Assembly: GCA_003646355.1 (NCBI GenBank)
Contig: QNFO01000098.1
Location: forward strand, 1 to 5,633
Direction: 5' to 3'
Source: Gammaproteobacteria bacterium
GTDB taxonomy: Bacteria > Pseudomonadota > Gammaproteobacteria > Pseudomonadales > Porticoccaceae
Length of the DNA: 5,633 nt
The notes beneath the pieces were generated by a model. The model saw only the letters and a program-made list of their open reading frames with translations. It ran no database searches and was not told where the DNA came from. The position numbers and the translations under genes are program-made. Positions 1 to 5,204 of this stretch are shown piece after piece. Numbering within the stretch: position 1 is the stretch's first letter; each line of letters opens with the position of its first letter.

Positions 1-349
1 CCATTGAGCGCGGTGACAGGTGAGAAATGCCGCAAATACCGTGGCCACTGGTGCAGCCGCTACTTAGCCCGGTGCCAATGCCCACGCCTAAACCGCCGAT
101 GATGACTAGCAGGGTGCTGGTCTCAGGTACGGGTGGCATAAAGTTATCTGACAGGAGAGTCGGGATTGCGCCACCAATGGCGATGCCGAGTACAAATAGA
201 ATGCGCCATAAGCGGTCGCCACTATTATCTGTAAAGGCGCTCGAGAGGATGCCACTCACGCCTGCGACGCGGCCTTTAAGCCCCATCATCATCACGGCGG
301 CGAGGCCTACAAGTCCGCCGCCAATAAGTGCTAGTACGAAGGGATGCAT
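1..349 (-). CDS. YeeE/YedE-family half-transporter, copy 2 (C-terminus cut by window)
   Basis: The frame is open from an ATG at 349 to the window edge, giving 116 residues. It encodes a hydrophobic YeeE/YedE protein with GLKGRVAGVSGIL at 23-35 and the signature SSGCTSGHGICGISHLS at 96-112, keeping both cysteines (99 and 106). Compared by eye with the copy at 1501-1082 it is about 58% identical (67 of 116) without a gap, so it is an old, functional-looking paralogue rather than a recent repeat. The conserved motif and absence of stops argue that it is under selection. Ribosome binding is weak: the nearest AGGA lies about 14 nt before the ATG. A strong terminator upstream (606-639) means it probably needs its own promoter; I see only a poor candidate (TCGACA with a weak -10). 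A DUF6691 partner probably follows beyond position 1, by analogy with copy 1. Confidence 0.9.
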   Translation of the reverse strand, partial: MHPFVLALIGGGLVGLAAVMMMGLKGRVAGVSGILSSAFTDNSGDRLWRILFVLGIAIGGAIPTLLSDNFMPPVPETSTLLVIIGGLGVGIGTGLSSGCTSGHGICGISHLSPRSM

Positions 350-405
350 AATTTTTGTCTATATCCTGTTTGCTTTAAATGTTGGGCCAATGCGTATTTG
401 TCGAT

Positions 406-563
406 CTAATTAAGCAGTATTTTCAGGGAGGTAGGGCTGTGATCGTCTGACGCAGGGGCTCGGTCGGCGCGGATATTAACTGGAATGGCCGGCGAAATCA
501 GCAAAACATTGAGCTTGGGTATTTGCAGTGCGTTATTGGGCTATCTGTGAGCTGCGCAGCTGA
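406..563 (-). pseudogene. Decayed C-terminal remnant of a second Blh gene
   Basis: This stretch between the terminator and the second YeeE gene is not empty. Read on the minus strand from 540 to 406 it encodes LLISPAIPVNIRADRAPAS followed by a tail ending SLKILLN and a TAG at 406-408. This parallels the intact Blh C-terminus, VLILPAIQVNIRAGELPAP followed by a tail ending YLKIPLN. At DNA level, ATTAAGC-GTATTTTCAGG and GGCGCGGAT-TTAACT-GAATGGC are shared with 1562-1640. Weaker similarity, including TGCGCAGCT (553-561, compare 1687-1695), extends upstream but is about 19 nt out of register and interrupted by a stop at 541-543. No start, no metal-binding residues and no other part of the gene remain. 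The distance from its conserved 3' end to the next ATG (60 nt) matches the intact copy (61 nt), so it is a by-product of a block duplication. Confidence 0.82.
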
Positions 564-605
564 ACTGCTCCGGGCGGTGAATTTCTTTGAGGATAAATTT
601 TAAGC

Positions 606-639
606 AAAAAAAACCGGAGTTCGCGTGGCGAGCCCCGGT
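606..639 (-). terminator. Strong intrinsic terminator after the DUF6691 gene
   Basis: On the minus strand, positions 639-613 fold as a long stem: ACCGG pairs with CCGGT, then G-U and G-C pairs, one C-A mismatch, then TCGC with GCGA around a CAC loop. This gives eleven pairs in all. It is followed by eight T residues (613-606). It starts 21 nt after the stop codon at 661. It separates the first transporter pair from the second YeeE copy. Confidence 0.93.
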
Positions 640-660
640 AAAACCATCGGCTGGATGGGG

Positions 661-1077
661 TTAGAAAATCGCACTCACTCGTTTACTGAGCAGTAGACCT
701 ATAATCATGGCGGGTACAAACATTAAGGGTGCAATATAGCCGGTGCTAAGTCCTGCCAATGCGGGTCCCGGGCAATACCCCACCAGACCCCAGCCAAGAC
801 CAAAGAGAATTGCGCCAAGTAGTAGGGGCTTATCGATATCGGTTTTTGTTGGCAGGGAGAATACATCGTCAAATAGAGGGCCTGGGGTTTTTAGCACCAG
901 TTTAAAACCAAGGAATGCGACGATGACGCCACTGCCCATAACAAAGGCAAGAGTTGGGTCCCATTGGCCGAAGAGGTCGAGAAAGCCGAGCACGCGTTCC
1001 GTATTTGTCATGCCTGAAATAGATAGGCCAACACCGAGAACCAGACCTGAAGCTAATGCCGTTACTTGTTTGCTCAT
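661..1077 (-). CDS. DUF6691 membrane protein, partner half of the YeeE/YedE transporter
   Basis: A 138-residue membrane protein with the DUF6691 pattern: LGVGLSISGMTNTERVLGFL at 14-33, GQWDPTLAFVMG at 37-48, and GWGLVGYCPGPALAGLSTG at 95-113 with Cys102. These proteins are the second half of split YeeE/YedE transporters and are nearly always encoded beside the first half. The start is placed at the ATG at 1077, because GGAG lies 9 nt upstream, overlapping the end of the preceding gene, and the two genes are then 4 nt apart. A TTG at 1092 in the same frame would add five residues and overlap the previous gene by 11 nt; I consider it less likely. The gene ends 21 nt before a strong terminator hairpin, closing the blh-yeeE-DUF6691 unit. 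Confidence 0.9.
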   Translation of the reverse strand: MSKQVTALASGLVLGVGLSISGMTNTERVLGFLDLFGQWDPTLAFVMGSGVIVAFLGFKLVLKTPGPLFDDVFSLPTKTDIDKPLLLGAILFGLGWGLVGYCPGPALAGLSTGYIAPLMFVPAMIIGLLLSKRVSAIF

Positions 1078-1081
1078 CGTC

Positions 1082-1501
1082 TTATGCTCCAACAGTGTGG
1101 CGTAATAAATACACCGTTAAAAAAGCGGCTGCCATAAAGGTGCACGTTGCCACCAGTGAGCGTTTTGACAGGCGGGCGATGCCGCAAATGCCGTGGCCGG
1201 TTGTGCAGCCACTACCCATGCCCGTACCGAGGCCAACTAGCAGGCCGCCAATTAGCACTAGCGGTAAGGTGGCGTCAGGTTCGGGTACGACAAAATCGGC
1301 TGACAATAATGGTGGTAAGGCGGCACCAATAATAATGCCGGCGGTGAATAAGACTCGCCACCAGCGTTCACTACCCTTCTGGGTGATGCTGCCTGAGAGG
1401 ATGCCGCTAATGCCGGCGATGCGGCCATTCAGTGCCATCATCATAATGGCGGAAATGCCGAGTAATGAGCCACCTATGGTGGCATAAATAAAATGGTGCA
1501 T
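1082..1501 (-). CDS. YeeE/YedE-family half-transporter for a sulfur compound (copy 1)
   Basis: A 139-residue, strongly hydrophobic protein of the YeeE/YedE (Sulf_transp, PF04143) family. It shows the first helix with IGGSLLGISAIMMM, the NGRIAGISGIL segment at 25-35, and the signature GSGCTTGHGICGIARLS at 96-112 with Cys99 and Cys106. In the characterised homologue YeeE (TsuA), conserved cysteines in comparable positions line the path for thiosulfate. This is a half-size form that pairs with a second half encoded next door. The ATG at 1501 has a modest AGGCGG site about 7 nt upstream. The stop (TAA, 1082-1084) lies 4 nt before the ATG of the DUF6691 gene, implying translational coupling. A paralogue at 349-1 aligns without gaps. 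The family call is secure; the substrate (thiosulfate or another reduced sulfur species) is inferred. Confidence 0.93.
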   Translation of the reverse strand: MHHFIYATIGGSLLGISAIMMMALNGRIAGISGILSGSITQKGSERWWRVLFTAGIIIGAALPPLLSADFVVPEPDATLPLVLIGGLLVGLGTGMGSGCTTGHGICGIARLSKRSLVATCTFMAAAFLTVYLLRHTVGA

Positions 1502-1546
1502 GATTTACCGCCTGTGTTTTCTAATCATTGATAGTGAGTTCTCTAT

Positions 1547-2398
1547 TTATTTACCAATCTGATTAAGCGGTATTTTCAGGTAAGCGACGCCGTTATCTTC
1601 GGGCGCTGGGAGCTCACCGGCGCGGATGTTAACTTGAATGGCGGGCAAAATGAGTACCGGCATTTCAAGGTTTGCATCACGTTCTTTGCGCAGCTTAATA
1701 AAGTCATCGGCACCTGAACCCTGTACGTGAATATTGTTGCGCTGGTCGCCAACGGTGCACAGATACTGGGGATCGTTGCCCGCTTCGGGGTAATCGTGGC
1801 AGAGGTAGAGACGGGTCTCATCGGGAAAACTGAGAATGCGCTCCAGAGATTGATAAAGGGTGCTGGCATCGCCGCCGGGGAAATCGGCCCGTGCAGTACC
1901 GTAGCTGGGCGCCAGAAAGGTATCACCAATAAAAATGGCATCGCCAATCTGATAAGACAGGCAGGCGGGCGTGTGCCCGGGCGTCTCGAGTACCTTTATG
2001 CTCAGCTCACCGAGGTCAAGGCTGTCACCTTCGCTCAGTAGCAAGTCGAACTGGCTGCCGTCGGTGGCGAAGTCGGCCATGTTAAAGACGCCTTTGAATA
2101 CATCTTGAACAGCGGGTATGTTGGCACCGATGCCGGTTTGCCCGCCACATTGTTCTTTGATGTAGGGCGCTGAACTTATATGGTCAGCGTGGGCGTGGGT
2201 TTCAAGAATGTATTTGAGGCTTAGATTGAGCCGCTTTACGTCGTTGATTAGTGTATCGGCAGAGCTAGTACCCGTGCGGCCCGAGCGGTAGTTGAAGTCG
2301 AGTACCGGATCAATAATCGCAGCCTGTTTAGAACTACCGTCCCAAACTAGATGGGTGAAGGTTGCGGTGTCCTGGTCGAAATAGGTTTTAACTTCCAT
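1547..2398 (-). CDS. blh: Blh/persulfide dioxygenase-type metallo-beta-lactamase-fold hydrolase
   Basis: A full-length 283-residue MBL-fold enzyme. Metal-binding motifs are THAHADH with His68, His70, Asp72 and His73, then His142 in TPGHTPA, Asp159 in FIGDTF and His201 in LCHDY. The ARADFPGGD segment (169-177), the TGIGANI segment (88-94) and the C-terminal block with LPAIQVNIRAG and LKIPLN are characteristic of the Blh group from BigR-regulated operons, related to ETHE1 persulfide dioxygenases that oxidise glutathione persulfide to sulfite using one iron. The longer Agrobacterium-type Blh carries an extra N-terminal DUF442 domain, absent here. It lacks a signal peptide and should be cytoplasmic. 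The ATG at 2398 is supported by GAGG 8 nt upstream, held in an inverted repeat. The gene is followed after 45 nt by a YeeE/YedE gene, as in known blh operons. Function as a persulfide dioxygenase is inferred from family and context. Confidence 0.92.
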   Translation of the reverse strand: MEVKTYFDQDTATFTHLVWDGSSKQAAIIDPVLDFNYRSGRTGTSSADTLINDVKRLNLSLKYILETHAHADHISSAPYIKEQCGGQTGIGANIPAVQDVFKGVFNMADFATDGSQFDLLLSEGDSLDLGELSIKVLETPGHTPACLSYQIGDAIFIGDTFLAPSYGTARADFPGGDASTLYQSLERILSFPDETRLYLCHDYPEAGNDPQYLCTVGDQRNNIHVQGSGADDFIKLRKERDANLEMPVLILPAIQVNIRAGELPAPEDNGVAYLKIPLNQIGK

Positions 2399-2403
2399 TG
2401 TGT

Positions 2404-2427
2404 AGACCTCAGTATTGGGCGAGGTCT
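2404..2427 (-). promoter_or_regulatory. Inverted repeat covering the Blh ribosome binding site
   Basis: On the minus strand the sequence reads AGACCTC-N10-GAGGTCT, a perfect 7-bp inverted repeat. Its 3' arm contains the Shine-Dalgarno sequence GAGG, 8 nt from the ATG at 2398. In RNA the stem would hide the ribosome binding site. The predicted start of transcription from the -10 at 2434-2429 falls inside the 5' arm, so a full hairpin needs an upstream start; otherwise the repeat may be a DNA operator at +1. Confidence 0.5.
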
Positions 2428-2428
2428 T

Positions 2429-2482
2429 AGTATATTAGTATTCAGTACATTAGCAATAGTTAAAGTATATTATTCTAATATA
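2429..2482 (-). promoter_or_regulatory. Promoter candidate and AT-rich operator-like boxes upstream of the Blh gene
   Basis: Read on the minus strand, a -35-like TTGCTA (2456-2451) and a -10-like TATACT (2434-2429) are 16 bp apart, and transcription would begin near 2422. The plus-strand word AGTATATTA occurs twice, at 2429-2437 (over the -10) and 2464-2472 (just upstream of the -35), 35 bp apart. The upstream copy is part of an inverted repeat, TATATTA-TTC-TAATATA (2466-2482). AT-rich dyads over a promoter suit an ArsR-family sensor such as BigR or SqrR, which control homologous persulfide-oxidation operons, but no such gene is in the window and I have not compared the site with a known consensus. 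Confidence 0.55.
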
Positions 2483-2507
2483 TTGGGGTGTTTTTATAGA
2501 TCTTTTA

Positions 2508-2537
2508 GGAAGGCAGTAACTAGGAGTGCAGTAACAA
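2508..2537. repeat. Tandem imperfect 15-bp direct repeat with core GCAGTAAC
   Basis: Two adjacent units, GGAAGGCAGTAACTA (2508-2522) and GGAGTGCAGTAACAA (2523-2537), match at 12 of 15 positions and share the core GCAGTAAC. They lie between the terminator of the rhodanese gene and the promoter region of the Blh gene. They may be a regulator site or simply a small slippage duplication. Confidence 0.5.
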
Positions 2538-2563
2538 AAAAGCCCACCAATTGGTGGGCTTTT
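2536..2563 (-). terminator. Intrinsic terminator after the membrane rhodanese gene
   Basis: The sequence at 2538-2563 is a perfect inverted repeat (AAAAGCCCACCAA followed by its reverse complement). The RNA would form a GC-rich stem with an AAUU loop. Read on the minus strand it ends in six T residues (2541-2536). It begins 18 nt after the stop codon at 2581. Read on the plus strand it has four T residues, so it may also act weakly the other way. Confidence 0.9.
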
Positions 2564-2580
2564 GAGGCTAATAACTAAGC

Positions 2581-3351
2581 TTACGCGCTGGCGAGTCCAT
2601 TGAGTTGTTTCATTTCACCGGCATCGTAAACCTCTGGAAATTCAAGCCGTTGCAGTTTGCCCAGGGCAATTTGACTGCGCATACCGCTGGCGCAGTAAAG
2701 CAGAATCGTTTTACCACGCAGTTGCTCGCTTTGGGCGTCGATATCGTCAACCGGAATATTGACGGCGTTGGGCAAGTGGGCTTTAGAAAACTCCACGGGG
2801 CTGCGCACATCGACAAGCAATGCGCCTTGTTTCAGGTGCTCGCCGGCCTCTTCTGGGGTGAGGGGGAGCTGCCATTTATGCAAAGCGCGCATAAAGAGTT
2901 CGTAGATCCACGACAGAAAACAGAAGTGAGTGGTAATCACAATGACCTGTAGTACGACTAGCATGCCGCCAATGGCGAGGGCAAGGCTGGTCCAGCCAAG
3001 CAGAAAGAAGGTGCCGACAAAGAAGTTAAGCACGCCCGCAGAGAGACAGGCGAGACGCCTTTGCAGTGGGTTGGCAGGGAGGGCAATTGCCTTGAAGGGT
3101 TTGCGCACCAGGTGGTTGTAAAGCAGATCCATTGGGTGGGCAGAGGGCAACAAAAAGGCGAGAAGGCCCAGACATGAAACCAAATAAGCCAGCCAGGGCA
3201 GCTGATAGATCAGTGCGATAACGGTCATCGTGGTGCAGGCGGTGGGTGTAAAACGCAGGCCCCACTGCATTTGCTGCAGCTCCTCGCTGGTGTAGTGTTG
3301 GTAGCCCTGCTGGAAGAGTGAGCGTTGCTGAAAAGAGAGATCATTATTCAT
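2581..3351 (-). CDS. Membrane protein (DUF4395-like) fused to C-terminal rhodanese domain
   Basis: A 256-residue two-part protein. Residues 1-35 are a polar N-terminus. Four hydrophobic segments follow at about 36-52, 53-70, 104-122 and 124-149, separated by a basic loop (LVRKPFKAIALPANPLQRR); the pattern and the FCFLSWIYELF end resemble DUF4395 integral membrane proteins. From residue 161 a rhodanese domain begins: LTPEEAGEHL, LLVDVRSPVEF at 178-188, HLPNAVNIP, and the active-site loop CASGMRS at 220-226 with Cys220. The basic loop suggests cytoplasmic placement of the rhodanese domain by the positive-inside rule. The ATG at 3351 has GGAG 9-10 nt upstream. The gene ends 18 nt before an intrinsic terminator and is the last gene of its unit. 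A membrane-anchored sulfur acceptor next to YeeE-type sulfur transporters is a reasonable inference. The rhodanese half is certain; the DUF4395 label is moderate. Confidence 0.88.
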   Translation of the reverse strand: MNNDLSFQQRSLFQQGYQHYTSEELQQMQWGLRFTPTACTTMTVIALIYQLPWLAYLVSCLGLLAFLLPSAHPMDLLYNHLVRKPFKAIALPANPLQRRLACLSAGVLNFFVGTFFLLGWTSLALAIGGMLVVLQVIVITTHFCFLSWIYELFMRALHKWQLPLTPEEAGEHLKQGALLVDVRSPVEFSKAHLPNAVNIPVDDIDAQSEQLRGKTILLYCASGMRSQIALGKLQRLEFPEVYDAGEMKQLNGLASA

Positions 3352-3420
3352 TATTATTACTCCGCATGGATGGTTGGGGGTTCTTGCCAGGCATCCTTGC
3401 TGAACAATTCTTAAGTTGCC

Positions 3421-3792
3421 TTAGTCGACGATACCTTCGGGTATGTCCTGATGTTTACTCCAGGCATCAAAGCCACCTTCAAGGCTGTAGGTATTCGAGA
3501 AGCCCATATCCTGTAGGGTTGCCGCTGCGAGAGCCGAGCGCCCGCCGGATTTACAGTAGACAAGGATGGCCGCGCCACGGTCTTTAAAGGCCGGGTTATT
3601 TTCGATGCGCATCTCGAGCACGCCGCGAGAAATATGTTCGGAGCCCTCAATATGCCCAGCGTCATTTTCAATTTTTTCACGCACGTCGAGCAGGGTGATA
3701 TCGCCCTCTTTAATCAGCACTTTGGCTTCGGCGAGATCGATACAGCGGACTTTGGTTTTGGCTTCCTGAATAAGATGCATGGCACTGGTCAT
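3421..3792 (-). CDS. Single-domain rhodanese-like sulfurtransferase
   Basis: A 123-residue protein, about the size of stand-alone rhodaneses. It shows the family landmarks in order: LLDVRE at residues 34-39, the GHIEGSEHI segment at 46-54, the active-site loop CKSGGRS at 80-86 with catalytic Cys80, and the C-terminal LEGGFDAW at 104-111. There is no signal peptide or membrane segment, so it should act in the cytoplasm. Members of the family carry sulfane sulfur as a persulfide on the loop cysteine and pass it to thiols, cyanide or partner proteins. The basic and glycine content of the six-residue loop fits sulfurtransferase rather than phosphatase activity. The ATG at 3792 has a good site (AGAGGAAG, about 5 nt spacing). 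It lies 66 nt after the beta-barrel gene and 69 nt before the membrane rhodanese. I see no convincing promoter or terminator in either gap, so read-through transcription is plausible. Confidence 0.93.
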   Translation of the reverse strand: MTSAMHLIQEAKTKVRCIDLAEAKVLIKEGDITLLDVREKIENDAGHIEGSEHISRGVLEMRIENNPAFKDRGAAILVYCKSGGRSALAAATLQDMGFSNTYSLEGGFDAWSKHQDIPEGIVD

Positions 3793-3858
3793 GGTTACTT
3801 CCTCTTAATACGATGGGTGTTAGGCTTGTTAGTACAGTAAATAATGCGTTGCGGCCTG

Positions 3859-5196
3859 TTAAAAACTATAGCGCAGCCGGGCAAAAAAGTTACTGTTTTC
3901 TTCAAACTGGCCAAAGAAGGTGTAGTTGTCTTTGCCGCCAAAAAGGTTCATTCCCACTTCGCTGGACCAGGTGTCAGAAAGCCGATAAGTCACCTTGGGC
4001 ATGGCGAAGTAATCATCGTCCGTGGGTGAATAGAAAATAAAGAGGGAGAGCGTCAACTTATCCTGATAGGCACGGTAATTGAGGCGGGTGGTAATTAAGT
4101 GGCGATACTCTTCGGGCTCTTTATCGGGCAGCGGTGAATACTTTTTCAGGGCGCTGTAATCTTGAGTCCACTCCAGGTAGTACTGCAAGCCAAGGGTTAG
4201 GCGCGTCACCAATTCCCGCTCAAAGCCCGTTAAAAAGCGCAGCTGGCTGTTGGGAATAAAAGGGTCGCTGCCATCGCGGTCATCTTCTGACTGATACCAG
4301 ACCACTTCCATATTGCCGATACCACCCTGCACGGTGCCGCGCACACTGGCGCCGAGAGAGGAGAGTTTGGGGAAATAATTGAAACCGTTCTTTGGGTTAA
4401 AAGCGACCGGGGTTTTGAAATAACCGTGATAGCCATAGAGCGCCCATTCGTTGCCGTTAATGTTTTTATACACGCGCAGCGCCAGTTCGCCCTCGTCGAG
4501 TTTACTGCCCGGTTCTTCGGTCGATAGCCGAGGTGGGGCGGCAACGATGTCGTTGGCCAGAGGTGAAAAATAACTGAAGCGTTGACCGTGAATGTAGGTG
4601 TCGCTATCAAATTTCGGCGTCCAAACCAGGTCGATATTGGCGAGCTGATTAAAGTAACTGAATTTAAGGGCGTCTGAGGGGGCCTTCAGATATTCCATTT
4701 CTCGACCGGCGAAAAAGGACACCCAGTCTTTGGGGAAGAGGTCATTGAGAAAGAGCAGATCGCCGGTGCCCCAGGTCAGTACCTGGCGGCCGAGGTAGAG
4801 ATCACTGTTTTCACTGGGCGAAAAACGTACCAGGGCTTCACGGGTTTTGGTGTCAATAAAAGGCCCGTCCCAGGTGAGGTCGTCAATGGTGAAGTCACCT
4901 TTGTAGCCGACGTAGAACTGACCAAAATAATCCGAGTACTCGAGGCGCAGGCGCGCTTCGTTGAGGGTGTCGTTGCGGTCAACCCAGGGGTTGCTCTGAG
5001 TGCGAGCGCCGTAGGCGATTTCGATAAAGCCGCTGAGGGGTGACTGCTTGTCTTCTTCCTCTTCACCCCAGTCGCCGCCCCCCCATTCATCACTGTTTGC
5101 CTGTGTATCAGCCGGCGCTGGATCTTCGGCGAAGGCAGGCGGAAGGCCGAGGATCAGGGTGGCTACGAGCAGAGTGACGAACCGTGGCATGAGCAT
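3859..5196 (-). CDS. Outer-membrane beta-barrel protein, DUF1302/porin-like
   Basis: A complete 445-residue protein. Residues 1-23 form a signal peptide: positive start, hydrophobic core, cleavage after AFA before EDPAP. Residues 35-50 are an acidic, glycine- and tryptophan-rich linker (DEWGGGDWGEEEE). The rest alternates polar and aromatic residues as in transmembrane beta strands, and the chain ends in RYSF, the terminal phenylalanine signature recognised by the BAM complex. The segment near residues 156-179, with GRQVLTWGTGDLLFLNDLFP, resembles DUF1302-type outer-membrane proteins that accompany LolA-like and RND genes. The ATG at 5196 is preferred over the ATG two codons later because AAGGAAG sits 11 nt upstream of it. 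The 8-nt gap to the LolA-like gene implies one transcript. A role as an outer-membrane channel or lipid/hydrophobic-compound exporter component is inference. The barrel assignment is strong; the exact family is moderate. Confidence 0.82.
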   Translation of the reverse strand: MLMPRFVTLLVATLILGLPPAFAEDPAPADTQANSDEWGGGDWGEEEEDKQSPLSGFIEIAYGARTQSNPWVDRNDTLNEARLRLEYSDYFGQFYVGYKGDFTIDDLTWDGPFIDTKTREALVRFSPSENSDLYLGRQVLTWGTGDLLFLNDLFPKDWVSFFAGREMEYLKAPSDALKFSYFNQLANIDLVWTPKFDSDTYIHGQRFSYFSPLANDIVAAPPRLSTEEPGSKLDEGELALRVYKNINGNEWALYGYHGYFKTPVAFNPKNGFNYFPKLSSLGASVRGTVQGGIGNMEVVWYQSEDDRDGSDPFIPNSQLRFLTGFERELVTRLTLGLQYYLEWTQDYSALKKYSPLPDKEPEEYRHLITTRLNYRAYQDKLTLSLFIFYSPTDDDYFAMPKVTYRLSDTWSSEVGMNLFGGKDNYTFFGQFEENSNFFARLRYSF

Positions 5197-5204
5197 CGTT
5201 TGTA

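Noticed and set aside
27..413. Plus-strand open frame of 128 codons
   Set aside because: It runs antisense to the second YeeE gene. Its product is rich in Pro, Met, Ser and Arg with no family pattern, while the minus-strand reading gives a clear YeeE/YedE protein.
406..563. A short functional gene between the terminator and the second YeeE gene
   Set aside because: The only coding signal is the Blh C-terminal tail, with no start codon and ribosome binding site in frame and a stop just upstream at 541-543.
661..1092. TTG start at 1092 for the DUF6691 gene
   Set aside because: The ATG at 1077 has a better placed GGAG and gives a 4-nt gap instead of an 11-nt overlap.
743..1105. Plus-strand open frame opposite the DUF6691 gene
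   Set aside because: Arg-, Pro- and Thr-rich translation without any recognisable motif; the minus strand carries a well-conserved membrane protein.
1056..1487. Plus-strand open frame of 143 codons opposite the first YeeE gene
   Set aside because: Same composition artefact as the frame opposite the second copy. The resemblance between these two antisense frames only mirrors the duplication of the real genes on the other strand.
1727..2041. Plus-strand open frame inside the Blh gene
   Set aside because: Lies wholly within a gene with a full set of metal ligands; no ribosome binding site or family likeness of its own.
1547..2398. A true beta-lactamase (antibiotic resistance enzyme)
   Set aside because: The ARADFPGGD and C-terminal VNIRAG/LKIPLN blocks and the YeeE neighbours place it in the Blh/persulfide dioxygenase group; there is no signal peptide for periplasmic action.
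3352..3420. Promoter or small RNA between the two rhodanese genes
   Set aside because: No -35/-10 pair with acceptable spacing and no stable hairpin with a T tract; it looks like a plain intergenic spacer.
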